Assembly: GCF_000801105.2 (NCBI RefSeq)
Contig: NC_079512.1
Location: 37,899,848 to 37,963,847 of the forward strand
DNA: 64,000 bases
Direction: 5' to 3'
Source of the DNA: Raphanus sativus
Taxonomy: Eukaryota; Streptophyta; Magnoliopsida; Brassicales; Brassicaceae
Shown here in pieces: positions 11,583 to 22,466 of the stretch. A program made the position numbers and the translations under genes. How positions within the stretch are numbered: position 1 is the first letter of the stretch; the number at the start of each line of letters is the position of its first letter. The notes below the pieces were generated by a model. The model saw only the letters and a program-made list of their open reading frames with translations. It did no database searches and had not been told where the DNA came from.

Positions 11583-14509
11583 TTGATCCGTTTCGTTCAA
11601 ATAATCAATTGTCCGATCCAATTATATCGCTGGTCTAAATATTCTATTTTCGAATATCGAAATCTTTTTAGACTTTTAACCGAACATCTTATTTGATCCG
11701 TAAAAATAAACAATTTTTATATAGTAAATAACTTAAAATAATATACATTATCATTATCTTTTACAAACATAAAATAATTACTTTTAAATTTCTAATAACC
11801 GGTATAATAAATTTAGTAAATAAAAATACTTTCAAATTTATATAAAATATAATATTTATATAACATATGTATATATGTATATAATTGTTCAGATTAGATA
11901 TCAATTCTTAAAAATATTAATATTTGTTATTTGATCATTTCTTGTGGAAATTACATATTAAAATTTATATAAACTATAATATTTATATAATGTATATATA
12001 TATTTATATATAATGGATCAAATCGGATATCAATTTTTAAAAATATTAGTATTTTGTGGTTTGATTTATTTTTTGTGGATATTGTATATTAATATTTTTG
12101 TTGTTTCTTAGAGCTATACATATCTGATTTCTTTTTGTTCTGATTGAACTGGTGACAAATTAAATCAAAATTTACAAATTTTTATTAGGCTCTACTAATC
12201 AGCAAGTTAGAGGTAAGACAACTGGCGACTATTGCTAACTAACTACTGGGCCATGGATGTGTGGAAGATGCAATGCATCGCAAACGTGTCGGCAAATTCA
12301 AGAGGTGGGGTTTTTGTGAGTTTTTGTCCTTTAATGGAGTGTTAATTTTTTCCTGTAACTGAATTTACTTTTATTTTATGAGGGGAATACAAAAGAACAC
12401 CTCCCAAGAATTAGGCGACACACAGTCGGATGATAACCGTGGTAGCCAACAAATGTCTCTAACTCGTTCAATATCTAAAACATACTTATAATATATATAT
12501 ATATATATATACAGAAGGGCATACATCTTAGAAATGGTTAAGAAAAAGTTGTAGAGTAAAAAAATAACACATGCTCCATCGATTTATTTGTGAAATAACC
12601 AAAAAAAAAAAGGTTTTGTCGAAAGAAAGTAGAAAGATAGGAAAAAAAAAGTAGTGTAAAATTGATTAATTAGTTAGTTTTGGATTTTTGTATAGTTATT
12701 GGATGCAAATTTCATTCCATTCCTATAGCATGTGTTTTATGTTTTTATTCACAAATATGAGCCATTTTCTCCATATTTTATTTTCTTACCATCCAAAAGC
12801 CAATCCATCAAAGAAACAAACTAGATAATAATTTTAATAGTCATATAATTTATTAATAATTGCAATTACCTTATATATATAATACATCTGTTGAAAATAT
12901 TTTGTAACAGTACGAGATCACGTAATTTTAAGCCTAGTTACAAGAATCCACGGTTTGACGCATGAACATCAAAGGATATTATTCATTAAACATAATCAAT
13001 AAAAACTGTTTGAATAAGAACTGTAAACAAGAACCTTGATTTTACAAACCAAGTCAACGTTTTTTTAGGTTTAGGTTTTATTAAAAAGAATTAATTTGCT
13101 AGGTCTTGCAAGGATTGATTGCACGCACTACCGCTAAACCAACATTTATTAAAATTAACTTTGGCATTCTTAGGTTTAGAATGGTAAAAACAGTACAAAC
13201 AAGACAGATCAATCAGATCATGCAGATCAAACTGGACAAGTACAGATCAAAATGATCGTGTAGAAGAGATGCAGATCAAATGGATCATGCTAACAAATCA
13301 AACAATTATAATAATTTTTAATGATAAAAATAGTTCAAATAAAATAAATTATAAATTTAAATAATAAAAATTATAATAAAATATATCAAAACACATAATA
13401 TAAAAAGTACATAAACAAAATAAATCTTGCACTAAATCTATGTTACTACAACTTTGAAATAAAATTAAGAAATATTAAAATTAATGATATATATATATAT
13501 TATCTTTCACTAGTATATATATTTAAGTTATATTACTATATTTAAATTATATTACTATATTTGCATAATACATATAATTAAACACACATTATGTAAATAT
13601 AATAATTTAAATAAATGTAAAATTATATAACGAAAATAGAAGATAAATATATAATCAATGATAGTTTTAGTATTATTAAAGTTGTGAGTAAAATATAATA
13701 AAAGTATTGTATTTATTAAAATAAATAAAATATTTTAAAATTGAATATTTGCAGATCTCCCGCAAACATCATTAAATGTTGGTGAATGAGACAAAAAAAT
13801 AATGAATTGTATGCAGATCTTCAGCTAACTGCATTTTAAAACAGAGAAAAACGTGAAAGATGTTTTAAGTGCGAAAGAATTGCTTTTACGGGAGAACTGT
13901 CTTTGTTCTGTCCTTCCATTCGAACCCTTAGTAGCTAACCCTAAGTTACTTTACCTGCCTATGAAAGAATACAATAGGAAAGTGCATTGAATTTAATGTG
14001 TATCCCTAAATAATTATTATGTTTTTTGAATGATTATAAAAAATAAGTTTTGAAGTTCCATACATCTCAATAAAACAAAGTTCAAACTATGTTATATTAA
14101 AATTTTTAGAAGAGCATCTTTTTCTTCCGAAAATCGAACATGCAATCTTTATAATTTTGTACTAGGTGATCTAGTATTTATCTAATGGTTTTAATAGTAA
14201 TTTATAACTTTCGCGGTTAGCATCTCAAGTGAAAAACTAACTCTTATATTTGTCGGTTTCCCTCGAATAATCTCCATCCTTCAGTATCAATATATGATAT
14301 GGATTAAGCGATATAATGGAATTTTCCTCCCAAACATGATAATGCAATTACAAGAAACGTGTATTTCCAGTTCTCTTGACAGATACATCACACATGCACG
14401 GCGACGACTTACTAATACACATCAGAACATTTATGTGTTCCTTTGGCTTTTTTAAATGGCTTATAATTGATTGTCGTTTTCTTCTTTCTAGAATACGATG
14501 TTTTGATTT
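11583..14509. other. gene-free, very AT-rich DNA
   Basis: No gene is supported. It includes an (AT)n microsatellite at about 12488-12512. A cluster of AGATCA-type motifs lies at 13200-13290, with further GCAGATCT copies near 13752 and 13813, which may be subterminal repeats of an unrecognised element. The 14348-14530 ORF is disrupted by the copia LTR and has no motif. Confidence 0.4.
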
Positions 14510-14514
14510 CCGGC

Positions 14515-14775
14515 TGTTGGAGTAAATCAAAGGAGCCGTTGAAGTATTTCATATATTAGTTGTTTCTGTTTCAAGTGTGTCAGTTATGATTCCCTAAAGA
14601 TCGATTTACTCGGTCAAAGTAGTTGTCCAAGTGGTCAGTAGTTGGTTTCGTAGTTGTTCCTATTTCTTAGGATCTTAGAGTCGTGTGACTTTCCTTGTAA
14701 GGCTATTTAACGCCATTTGCTTTCAATGAAATATTCAGAGTCTTGAAAAGCCAAAACAGAGCATTTGATCTTACA
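14515..14775 (+). repeat. 5' LTR of the Ty1/copia element
   Basis: 261 bp beginning TGTTGG and ending TTACA. It is identical, base for base by eye, to the 3' LTR at 18853-19113. A TATA-like CTATTTAA lies at about 14702-14709. The 5-bp target duplication CCGGC precedes it (14510-14514) and recurs after the 3' LTR (19114-19118). The primer-binding site TGGTATCAGAGC follows at 14779-14790, complementary to the 3' end of initiator tRNA-Met. Confidence 0.97.
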
Positions 14776-14821
14776 AAGTGGTATCAGAGCTCTGTTGTTG
14801 AAAAATCAAAGAGAGTGAGAG

Positions 14822-17800
14822 ATGGGTGACGAGAAGATGAAGCTACCCCAATTCGATGGGCATTGGGATCACTGGAGTGAAGTAATGGAGAACTTCTTTC
14901 GTGCTAGAGGTCTGTGGAGTCTGATCGAAACTGGTGTTGAGGAGCCGACAGCAACAACAATCCTAACACCGGAGCAGAATCAGACACTTGAAACCGCCAG
15001 GACAAACGATCACAAGGTCAAACACTATCTCTATCAAGCCATCGACAGAGTGACGTTTGAACAGATCCTGGATCGAAGAACATCCAAGATCATATGGGAC
15101 TCGATGAAAGGGAAGTTTGGAGGGAATGCTCGTGTGAAGAAATCTCTGCTGCAGAAACTCAGGAGGGATTTTGAACTCTTGGAGATGAAGGAATCCGAGA
15201 AGGTGGAGGACTACTTTACACGCGTTTTGGCTATCACCAACCAGATGAGAAGCAATGGAGAAGTGATGGCTGATGCCAAAGTCGTGGAGAAGATTCTCAG
15301 AACTTTGAGTGAGAAGTTCATGTATGTGGTTGTCTCAATTGAGGAATCAAAAGAGATAGAGAGCATCTCGTTGGATGAGCTGCAAAGCTCCTTGGTTGTT
15401 CATGAGCAAAAGTTCAGAAAACCTGAGAAAGGTGATGATCAGGTGTTGAGTGTTACTCATGGAAGAGGAATGGGAAGTAGAGGAAGAGGTCTCAGTAGCA
15501 GAGGCAGAGGACGTGGCAGAGGAAGATCTTTCTTCAACAAAGCCACAGTGGAATGCTACAAGTGCCATCGTCTGGGACATTTTCAAAACGAATGTCCAAA
15601 GTGGGAAGAGGAGGCCAATTACGCTGATGAAGAAATGCTGTTAATGGCGTATATTGAGGAAGAAGAAGACACCAAGAGGGAGGAGCCAGAAGAAGAAATT
15701 GATCATCAACTTCTGATGACTCAATCTGGAAAACAAGAGGACATGAAGAAGAGAGCTTGGTTTCTAGACTCGGGCTGCTCAAATCACATGAGTGGTGATA
15801 AGGACCTATTCTTCAGTATGGATGTGAGCTTTAAGCACTCAGTGAAGCTGGGCAACAACTCGAAGATGGAGGTGGTAGGAAAGGGCAACGTGAAGCTGAC
15901 ACTGAACAACACGCCCTACACCATAAGAGAGGTGTACTACATCCCAGAACTGAAGAATAACCTCTTGAGCTTGGGTCAACTTCAGGAAAGGAATGTGACA
16001 ATTGTCATACAGAAAGGCGCCTGCAAACTCTATCATGATGACAGAGGGCTGATAGCAGAGTCCAGGATGAGCATGAATCGTATGTTCATGTTGTTTGATC
16101 AAACTGGTGATGGGAGAAGATCAAAGCAACAATGCTTTCAGATGAAGGTAGAAGAAGCACCGATGCTATGGCATGAACGATATGGGCATCTGAGTCACCG
16201 TGGGATGCAGACACTGCAAAGCAAAAACATGGTTCATGGTCTGCCTAAGTTTGATGCTCAAAGTTTCACCTGCTCTGACTGCCTGATCAGTAAGCAGCCA
16301 AGGAACCCGATTCCTAAAGTAAGCAAGTGGAGAGCCAAGGAAGTCCTCGAGCTAGTGCACTCAGATATTTGCGGTCCTATCAATCCCATCTCCAACAGTG
16401 GGAAGAGGTATCTACTATGCTTCATTGATGACATGAGCAGGAAAGGATGGGTATATTTCTTAAAGGAGAAATCAGAGGCATTCAACCACTTCAAGCAGTT
16501 TAAGAAGAAGGTTGAAACCGAGACTGAGAAGGTCATCAAGTGCTTAAGGACAGACAGGGGAGGGGAGTTCACATCAAATGAATTCTCCGACTACTGCAAG
16601 GATCATGGAATCAGGAGGCAACTTACCACGGCCTACACTCCTCAGCAAAATGGCGTTGCAGAGAGGAGAAATCGGACGGTGATGAACATGGTCAGAGCGT
16701 TACTGTCAACAAGGAAGGTGCCAAGGTTTCTATGGGCAGAAGCAGTCAACTGGACGTTCTATGTTCTCAACAGATGCCCAACTCATGCGGTGAAAGACAT
16801 CACACCTCAAGAAGCATGGAGTGGAATCAAACCAAACGTGGAACACTTCCGTGTTTGGGGAAGCTTGGGACATGTGCACATCTCTGATGAGAAACGAGGT
16901 AAACTTGATGACAAAAGTGTTACTTGTGTCTTCATTGGTGTCTCAGATGAGTCCAAAGGCTACAGACTGTATAATCCAGAGACGAAGAAGATAGTTGTGA
17001 GCAGGGATGTGGTGTTTGAAGAGAACAAAGGTTGGAACTGGGAAGAGCACAATAACAACACCGAGTCAACGTTAACATGGAACGATGATGATGCTGTGTG
17101 GGAAGAAAGTGAAGGAGAAGAAAGCGAGAATGAAGAAGCAGCTGAACCAGAGCAGAACAATGAACCTCAGCCTGCAGAGCCTCAAACACCTGCAGCCGTT
17201 GATGATCAGGTCGTAGGAATCAGGGAGGGAAGAAGAACTAGACCACCACAATACCTAAGAGACTACGTCATTGGGATGGCAACCATTGATGAGGAGGAAG
17301 AGGTCAATATGGTAAACATGGTGGAGATAAACTCTTCTGATCCTACGACTTATGAGGAAGCAGAAAGGTGTCTTAAGTGGAGAAATGCCATGAATGAAGA
17401 GATGAAGTCAATAGAGAAGAATCAGACGTGGAGCCTATCCACTTTGCCAGAAGGAGCCAAATGTATCGGTGTAAAATGGTTATACAAGACAAAGCTCAAC
17501 GAGAATGGTGAAGTGAGCAAATACAAAGCTCGCTTGGTGGCAAAAGGGTACTCTCAAGAGCATGGGATTGACTACGTTGAAGTCTATGCACCGGTGGCCA
17601 GAATGGATACAATCAGAACAGTCATAGCAACCGCTGCACAGAGAGGTTGGGACATCTATCAGCTCGATGTCAAATCTGCATTCTTGCACGGTGTACTTCA
17701 AGAAGATGTGTATGTGCAGCAACCTAAAGGCTTTGAGAAGATTGGAGAAGAAGATAAGGTGTATAAACTTCAGAAAGCCTTGTATGGCTTAAAGCAAGCT

Positions 17801-18838
17801 CCAAGAGCCTGGTTCAGCCGCATTGAAGACTACTTCATCAAAGAAGGCTTTCACAAATCCAGAAACGAAGAGACTCTGTTTCTAAAAAGAGACAACCTTC
17901 AAATGATGTTGGAGTTCAAGAAATCGATGGAAGCTGAGTTTGATATGTCAGATTTGGGAAAGATGAGGTACTTCCTGGGGATAGAGGTTCAGCAAACTTC
18001 AGAAGGAATCCACATCTCACAAGCAAGGTATGCCGCAGAAATTCTAAAACGTTTTGATATGGATGGATGCAATGCAGTGTGTAATCCTATGGTACCGGGG
18101 AGCAAGATTGATCTAGATGAGAAGGGGGAGCCGGTAAATGAAACTCTCTACAAGCAGATGATAGGGAGTTTGATGTATATCACCAACACCAGACCGGATC
18201 TCCAGTTTTCAGTAAGCCTCCTGAGCCGCTTTATGGCAAGACCAACTCAACTTCATGCTCAAGCAGTGAAGCGTGTTCTGAGGTACTTAAAGGGAACTAT
18301 GGATCACGGCATCTGGTACAGAAGAGGAGGGCTTGGAGAGTTGCAGGTGTACACTGACAATGACTTCGCCGGTGATGTGGAGAGTAGGAAGAGTACCTCA
18401 GGGTACGTGTTCTTGATGGACAATGCAGCAGTAGCGTGGCTTTCAAAGAAGCAGCCGATCGTGACACTGTCCACCACTGAAGCTGAGTACGTTGCGGCTT
18501 CAGTCTGTGCATGTCAAGCGATATGGTTCAAGAGGATTCAAGAGGAACTGGGAAGCAAGATGGAGGGAAGCACAGTCATTCTCTGCGACAACACGTCAAC
18601 AATCAAGCTGGCCAAAAATCCGGTATTCCATGGAAGATGCAAACATATTGGAGTGCGCTTTCACTTCCTGCGTGATCTGGTTAACAATGGAGAGATAAGT
18701 CTGGAGCATTGTGGAACTCATGAACAAGTTGCAGACATACTGACGAAGCCATTAAGGAGAGAAGTGTTTGAAGAGTTGAAGATCAAGCTTGGGATTTACT
18801 CTGCATCAGATAAGCTAAGCCTTGTGCACCAAGCTTAG
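14822..18838 (+). CDS. copia gag-pol polyprotein, RT missing the YVDD box
   Basis: A single uninterrupted ORF of 1338 codons. Gag occupies roughly residues 1-240 and ends in a CCHC zinc knuckle (CYKCHRLGHFQNEC, about 244-257). The protease signature DSGCSNHMSG is near 316. The GAG-pre-integrase LWHERYGHL is near 449. Integrase has HSDICGPI (about 513) and DRGGEF (about 578). RT has QLDVKSAFLHG (about 947) and YGLKQAPRAWF (about 988). RNase H starts near TDNDFAGD (about 1177) and the ORF ends after the HGRCKHIGVRFHF region. Between ETLFLKRD and LQMMLEFKKSM (junction near 17897-17902) the segment that normally carries the catalytic Tyr-x-Asp-Asp box is absent, an in-frame loss of about 20-25 residues. 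Everything else is open, with no stop codon. The product would be made but should be inactive as a polymerase. Confidence 0.95.
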   Translation: MGDEKMKLPQFDGHWDHWSEVMENFFRARGLWSLIETGVEEPTATTILTPEQNQTLETARTNDHKVKHYLYQAIDRVTFEQILDRRTSKIIWDSMKGKFGGNARVKKSLLQKLRRDFELLEMKESEKVEDYFTRVLAITNQMRSNGEVMADAKVVEKILRTLSEKFMYVVVSIEESKEIESISLDELQSSLVVHEQKFRKPEKGDDQVLSVTHGRGMGSRGRGLSSRGRGRGRGRSFFNKATVECYKCHRLGHFQNECPKWEEEANYADEEMLLMAYIEEEEDTKREEPEEEIDHQLLMTQSGKQEDMKKRAWFLDSGCSNHMSGDKDLFFSMDVSFKHSVKLGNNSKMEVVGKGNVKLTLNNTPYTIREVYYIPELKNNLLSLGQLQERNVTIVIQKGACKLYHDDRGLIAESRMSMNRMFMLFDQTGDGRRSKQQCFQMKVEEAPMLWHERYGHLSHRGMQTLQSKNMVHGLPKFDAQSFTCSDCLISKQPRNPIPKVSKWRAKEVLELVHSDICGPINPISNSGKRYLLCFIDDMSRKGWVYFLKEKSEAFNHFKQFKKKVETETEKVIKCLRTDRGGEFTSNEFSDYCKDHGIRRQLTTAYTPQQNGVAERRNRTVMNMVRALLSTRKVPRFLWAEAVNWTFYVLNRCPTHAVKDITPQEAWSGIKPNVEHFRVWGSLGHVHISDEKRGKLDDKSVTCVFIGVSDESKGYRLYNPETKKIVVSRDVVFEENKGWNWEEHNNNTESTLTWNDDDAVWEESEGEESENEEAAEPEQNNEPQPAEPQTPAAVDDQVVGIREGRRTRPPQYLRDYVIGMATIDEEEEVNMVNMVEINSSDPTTYEEAERCLKWRNAMNEEMKSIEKNQTWSLSTLPEGAKCIGVKWLYKTKLNENGEVSKYKARLVAKGYSQEHGIDYVEVYAPVARMDTIRTVIATAAQRGWDIYQLDVKSAFLHGVLQEDVYVQQPKGFEKIGEEDKVYKLQKALYGLKQAPRAWFSRIEDYFIKEGFHKSRNEETLFLKRDNLQMMLEFKKSMEAEFDMSDLGKMRYFLGIEVQQTSEGIHISQARYAAEILKRFDMDGCNAVCNPMVPGSKIDLDEKGEPVNETLYKQMIGSLMYITNTRPDLQFSVSLLSRFMARPTQLHAQAVKRVLRYLKGTMDHGIWYRRGGLGELQVYTDNDFAGDVESRKSTSGYVFLMDNAAVAWLSKKQPIVTLSTTEAEYVAASVCACQAIWFKRIQEELGSKMEGSTVILCDNTSTIKLAKNPVFHGRCKHIGVRFHFLRDLVNNGEISLEHCGTHEQVADILTKPLRREVFEELKIKLGIYSASDKLSLVHQA

Positions 18839-18852
18839 TTTAGGGAGGGATT

Positions 18853-19113
18853 TGTTGGAGTAAATCAAAGGAGCCGTTGAAGTATTTCATATATTAGTTG
18901 TTTCTGTTTCAAGTGTGTCAGTTATGATTCCCTAAAGATCGATTTACTCGGTCAAAGTAGTTGTCCAAGTGGTCAGTAGTTGGTTTCGTAGTTGTTCCTA
19001 TTTCTTAGGATCTTAGAGTCGTGTGACTTTCCTTGTAAGGCTATTTAACGCCATTTGCTTTCAATGAAATATTCAGAGTCTTGAAAAGCCAAAACAGAGC
19101 ATTTGATCTTACA
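18853..19113 (+). repeat. 3' LTR of the Ty1/copia element
   Basis: 261 bp, identical to the 5' LTR at 14515-14775. It is preceded by the polypurine tract at 18842-18850 and followed by the target duplication CCGGC at 19114-19118. Confidence 0.97.
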
Positions 19114-19446
19114 CCGGCATGATTCTGGTCGACGGAATATGTTTCCACAGCCACCGTCGGTCCAGTTTGGATTTGATTTTTTTTTTTTTTTCTGTTCAGT
19201 ATCGGTGTGGGTGGTCTTTGTTTTAACTCCGGTGGTGTGCTTGTCCTTCTGTGGCCGTCCAGCTTTGTTTCCGGCATCGTCACTATACAATGACTTAATT
19301 GTGCTAATATATCAGCAATACATTATATATTATATATAAAATGCTATGTTTTTTTTACAATTTTTGTTTCTTGTTTACATCTAAATTAAAGCCTATGGTT
19401 ATGGATAACACGAAAAATAAAACTTGACGTCAATTATCTGTTACAG

Positions 19447-19484
19447 TAGTTGTACTGTATGTGGGTAGTTGTACTGTATGTGGT
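19447..19484 (+). repeat. 18-19 bp tandem duplication
   Basis: TAGTTGTACTGTATGTGG occurs twice in direct succession with one G between. There is no poly(A), so this is probably a slippage duplication. Confidence 0.8.
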
Positions 19485-19715
19485 TGTTTTTATTCCCTTA
19501 CATTATCAATGGCGTAAGCTATTCAAGAACAGAATAATTGGTAAATCGGCCAACGTTTGACTAAGAAAATTACAATTACTTCATAAATAGAACGACAGAA
19601 AAATAGTGGTAAAAATAGGAAAGATATCATATTATTCAGGCAAACCATATGACTCAACTGACCAATTCAGACTAAACAATAAATTTTAAAGCAGAGAAAA
19701 TTAAATAATAAAATG

Positions 19716-19772
19716 AAACAGTGCCCTGCCTTTTTTTTTTTTTTTTTGGAACAAGAAAAACAGTGCCCTGCC
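19716..19772 (-). repeat. retroposon micro-scar: 15-bp duplication around a 27-nt insert
   Basis: AAACAGTGCCCTGCC is exact at 19716-19730 and 19758-19772. The insert is seventeen T residues followed by GGAACAAGAA, that is TTCTTGTTCC plus poly(A) on the minus strand. This is one of the clearest cases. Confidence 0.8.
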
Positions 19773-20309
19773 ATAATTCCACTTGGACACGAATCCTTTT
19801 CACATTATCGGAAAAACCAAGAAATAATCAATTAAGTAAAAGAAAAAAAACTAAATAAAGACAAAACGGCTCTGGCAAAAATCTCTGACCTTGGAAGATA
19901 AAAGATAGTTCAGTCACATAATCAGCATGCGTACGTCGTTTCTTTAGTGCTAATACTAAAAATTAAGAAAAAAATTGAACTTTAATTATCTCTATATAAT
20001 AGTCTCAGATAAATATCAACCCAACAAAGTCTCTCTCTCTCTCTCTTTTTCAAGTTTGTCAGTTACTTTACTCCGTTCATCTTTTGCTTACTTTTCTTCG
20101 ATTCTCATCAATACAAATCGACAGGTATATATTTATAATATAAGGTGGTCTTGTGCAGAGGTTACATGCATTGTATTGAAAAACCAAAGTTTACTTCCCG
20201 AGAAACTTTTTGATAATCAAGAAAGATCGTTTCTACTTCTCTCTCTCTCTCTCTCTCTCTGTTATTCAAAGCTTGAAGCTTTTCTTCTGTTATCTTGGCG
20301 GGGAAAAAG

Positions 20310-21119
20310 ATGGCAATACAAGCGCAGTTGAGTTACAACGCGAACCAAATCGGGTCAGAGTTTTCGTTGATCAACAGCAATAGCAGAATCGGGATGGATG
20401 AGTTGTATATGAACAATAACAATCTCCAGACGCAGAAAGCTCTCAGCCAACATGCTCTGTTTCATCACCAACACCAACAGTCTCGTTCTCAGAGCGTTTT
20501 AGACGTTCACATGGAGAAACAGAGGCAAGAGATTGACCAGTTCATCAGAATACAGGTTCGTAACCTAAAAGATTCGATTTTGAAAACATGGGCACTGATA
20601 AAGTTTCCATCTTTTAATTTGCAGAGCGAGAGGTTGAGATACGTGTTGCAAGAACAGAGCAAGCAAGAGACAGAGACGTTGCTGAGGCAAATGGAAGCGA
20701 AAACTTTGGTTTTGATGGCGCACAAGGAAGAAGAGATGTCGAAAGCGTTGAGCAAGAACATGGAGCTCGAGGATCTGCTGAGGAGAATGGAGACGGAGAA
20801 CCAAACGTGGCAGAGGATGGCTCGCGATAACGAAGCGATGGTCGCGGCGCTTAACTCGACGCTCGAACAGGTCCGAGAGAGAGCCGTGACGTGTCACGGC
20901 GACGAAACGGCGGAGGACGAAGGGTCGTGCTGCGGAGGAGATGATAGTTTTCCGGCGAAGAAGAGTTCTTGCTTGAACTGTGGGTCTAATGGAGAGACGA
21001 GAGTGCTGTTTCTGCCGTGTAGGCATCTCTGTTGCTGCACGAGTTGCGAGGATGGCCTTGTTCTTTGTCCCATCTGTAGCACTCCCAAGAAGAACAGTAT
21101 CGAGGCCTTGATTTTCTAG
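20310..21119 (+). CDS. SBP1-type C3HC4 RING finger protein (AT4G35070-like)
   Basis: Exons are 20310-20555 and 20625-21119, giving 246 aa. The intron is only 69 bp and a multiple of three, so the frame reads through it. GT-AG borders and the odd composition of the 23 read-through codons mark it as intron. The start is the ATG at 20310; an upstream in-frame TTG is not used. The N-terminus is Gln/Asn-rich, the middle (about 70-180) is a long coiled coil (EKQRQEIDQFIRIQSERLRY and following heptads), and the last ~45 residues form a RING (CLNC, PCRHLCCCTSC, CPIC). S-ribonuclease-binding/BOI-like proteins of this shape are E3 ubiquitin ligases (family knowledge). The substrate is unknown. Confidence 0.88.
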   Translation: MAIQAQLSYNANQIGSEFSLINSNSRIGMDELYMNNNNLQTQKALSQHALFHHQHQQSRSQSVLDVHMEKQRQEIDQFIRIQVRNLKDSILKTWALIKFPSFNLQSERLRYVLQEQSKQETETLLRQMEAKTLVLMAHKEEEMSKALSKNMELEDLLRRMETENQTWQRMARDNEAMVAALNSTLEQVRERAVTCHGDETAEDEGSCCGGDDSFPAKKSSCLNCGSNGETRVLFLPCRHLCCCTSCEDGLVLCPICSTPKKNSIEALIF

Positions 21120-21356
21120 GGGAAGTGAAACTGGTTTCCCGAGAAAATTGGTGTGATCGGTGAACGGAGAGGTTTTTTACACCGGGGAGCTGACGTGGCA
21201 GGATAGTATGGTGCTTTTTCTAGAAGTTTAGGGGGGTAAAATGGAAAGTTAGATTAGGAGGGAATTTAAGAATTAGGAAAAGGTTTATCAAGAAGTAAAT
21301 TTCTGATTAGGGTTTATTTTTTTCTTTTGTTTGTTTGTTGATTTGTTTCTTTTGCG

Positions 21357-21852
21357 TCCAATGGAAATATGGAATCCAGCTGGATTTTGATGAACATAAT
21401 CCATATATTTTCCTTCTATATATAATGAATTGTTGAATTCAACTCTGATGTGCTTCATTTTATTTTATCAAATCTTTTTAAAGATTTTTCCTGGATTTTG
21501 ATGAACATAATCCATATAGTTTCCTTCTATATAATGAATTTTTGAATTCATTTCTTATGTGATTCATTTTGTTTCATCAAATCTTTTTAAATTTTTTTCT
21601 GGATTTTAATGAACATAATCCATACATTTTCCTTCTATCTAATGAATTTTTGAATTCAACTCTTATGTGCTTCATTTTTTTCATCAAATCTTTTTTAAAA
21701 AGAATATTTTCACATATATTACTTTTGCATCCAATGGAAATATGAAATCCAGCTGGATTTTGATGGACATAAAATCCATATATTTTCATTATATATAATG
21801 AATATTTGAATTCATTTCTTATGTGATTCATTTTGTTTCATCAAATCTTCAA
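21357..21852 (+). repeat. imperfect tandem repeats, about 108-111 bp units with a higher-order repeat
   Basis: Four copies of a unit starting TGGATTTTGATGAACATAA begin near 21381, 21492, 21600 and 21754. Each contains TTCCTTCTATATAATGAATT and ATGTGCTTCATTTT-like blocks. The segment before copy 1 (CCAATGGAAATATGGAATCC) recurs before copy 4, so a ~373-bp higher-order duplication is superimposed. It lies at the 3' end of the RING gene and may form part of its 3' UTR. Confidence 0.85.
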
Positions 21853-22466
21853 AAAAAATCTTTTACATATATTAGTATTTGCTTATTTTCCATGTTTTAT
21901 TTTTATAAAATTTTTAACATTTTCCAGATAAAATGCTTCCGCATAATTATCATTAAATATGTATAAATATTTGTTCATTAAATATGTATTCAACTTATTA
22001 AGTATTTCTAATTAGTATTTTTAATAGAATGTACTGTTTTCGTGAAACCAACAAAAGAACTAAAACAAACGAATTTGAGTAAAAATAGAGAAAAGAGGTG
22101 GGAGTAGAGTCCGTAGACACGCGTATTGGAAGAAGCTGGAGGCATTTTTGGGTGGCTCAAGAATCAATACACCATAGTACAGTGACAAGAGAGCAGAAAG
22201 TTGAAAGTGGGGGAAAATCACAATTTGGCCTGCCATATGACTGAGTCCTCGCGCTTTCCTAAACAGAAACACTTGAGAGCCTTCTTCCAATATGGTTTCT
22301 CGATCTTTGTTTGGACATATCTGCGCTACCTATGTTTTCTAGAAAACGTAATCTAGTCAAAATGTATAGGCTGTACTATTACACATACTATTAACAATCT
22401 GTCAATAAATAACGCAGTAAGATTATTATCAATCTTTTTTTACTCAAAAAGTTTTTCAATAGACAC

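Larger units (their letters stand above)
14515..19113 (+). mobile_element. complete Ty1/copia LTR retrotransposon, 4.6 kb
   Basis: The element has two identical 261-bp LTRs, a tRNA-Met primer site (14779-14790), one gag-pol ORF (14822-18838), a polypurine tract (AGGGAGGGA, 18842-18850) and a perfect 5-bp target duplication CCGGC. Domain order gag, protease, integrase, RT, RNase H is that of copia (Pseudoviridae-type) elements. Identical LTRs indicate a very young insertion. It landed in the middle of an older repeat, since 19114-19270 resembles the retroposon beginning near 37692. The RT lacks its YVDD box (see the ORF entry), so this copy is unlikely to transpose on its own. Confidence 0.97.
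19119..20309 (+). other. retroposon remnant, then leader of the RING gene
   Basis: 19119-19270 (GTCGACGGAATATG..., CACAGCCACCGTCGGTCC, a T-run and ACTCCGG motifs) resembles the start of the retroposon at 37692, so it is probably a relic of the same family, now split by the copia insertion. From about 19960 the sequence is the likely leader of the RING gene, with CT microsatellites at 20031-20046 and 20238-20260 and a possible 5'-UTR intron beginning near 20125 (ACAG/GTATAT). TTG codons at 19975 and 20295 are not used as starts. Confidence 0.5.

Noticed and set aside
20565..21026. 153-codon minus-strand ORF opposite the RING gene
   Set aside because: Shadow of the coding strand with Arg/His/Leu bias. 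It has no independent support.
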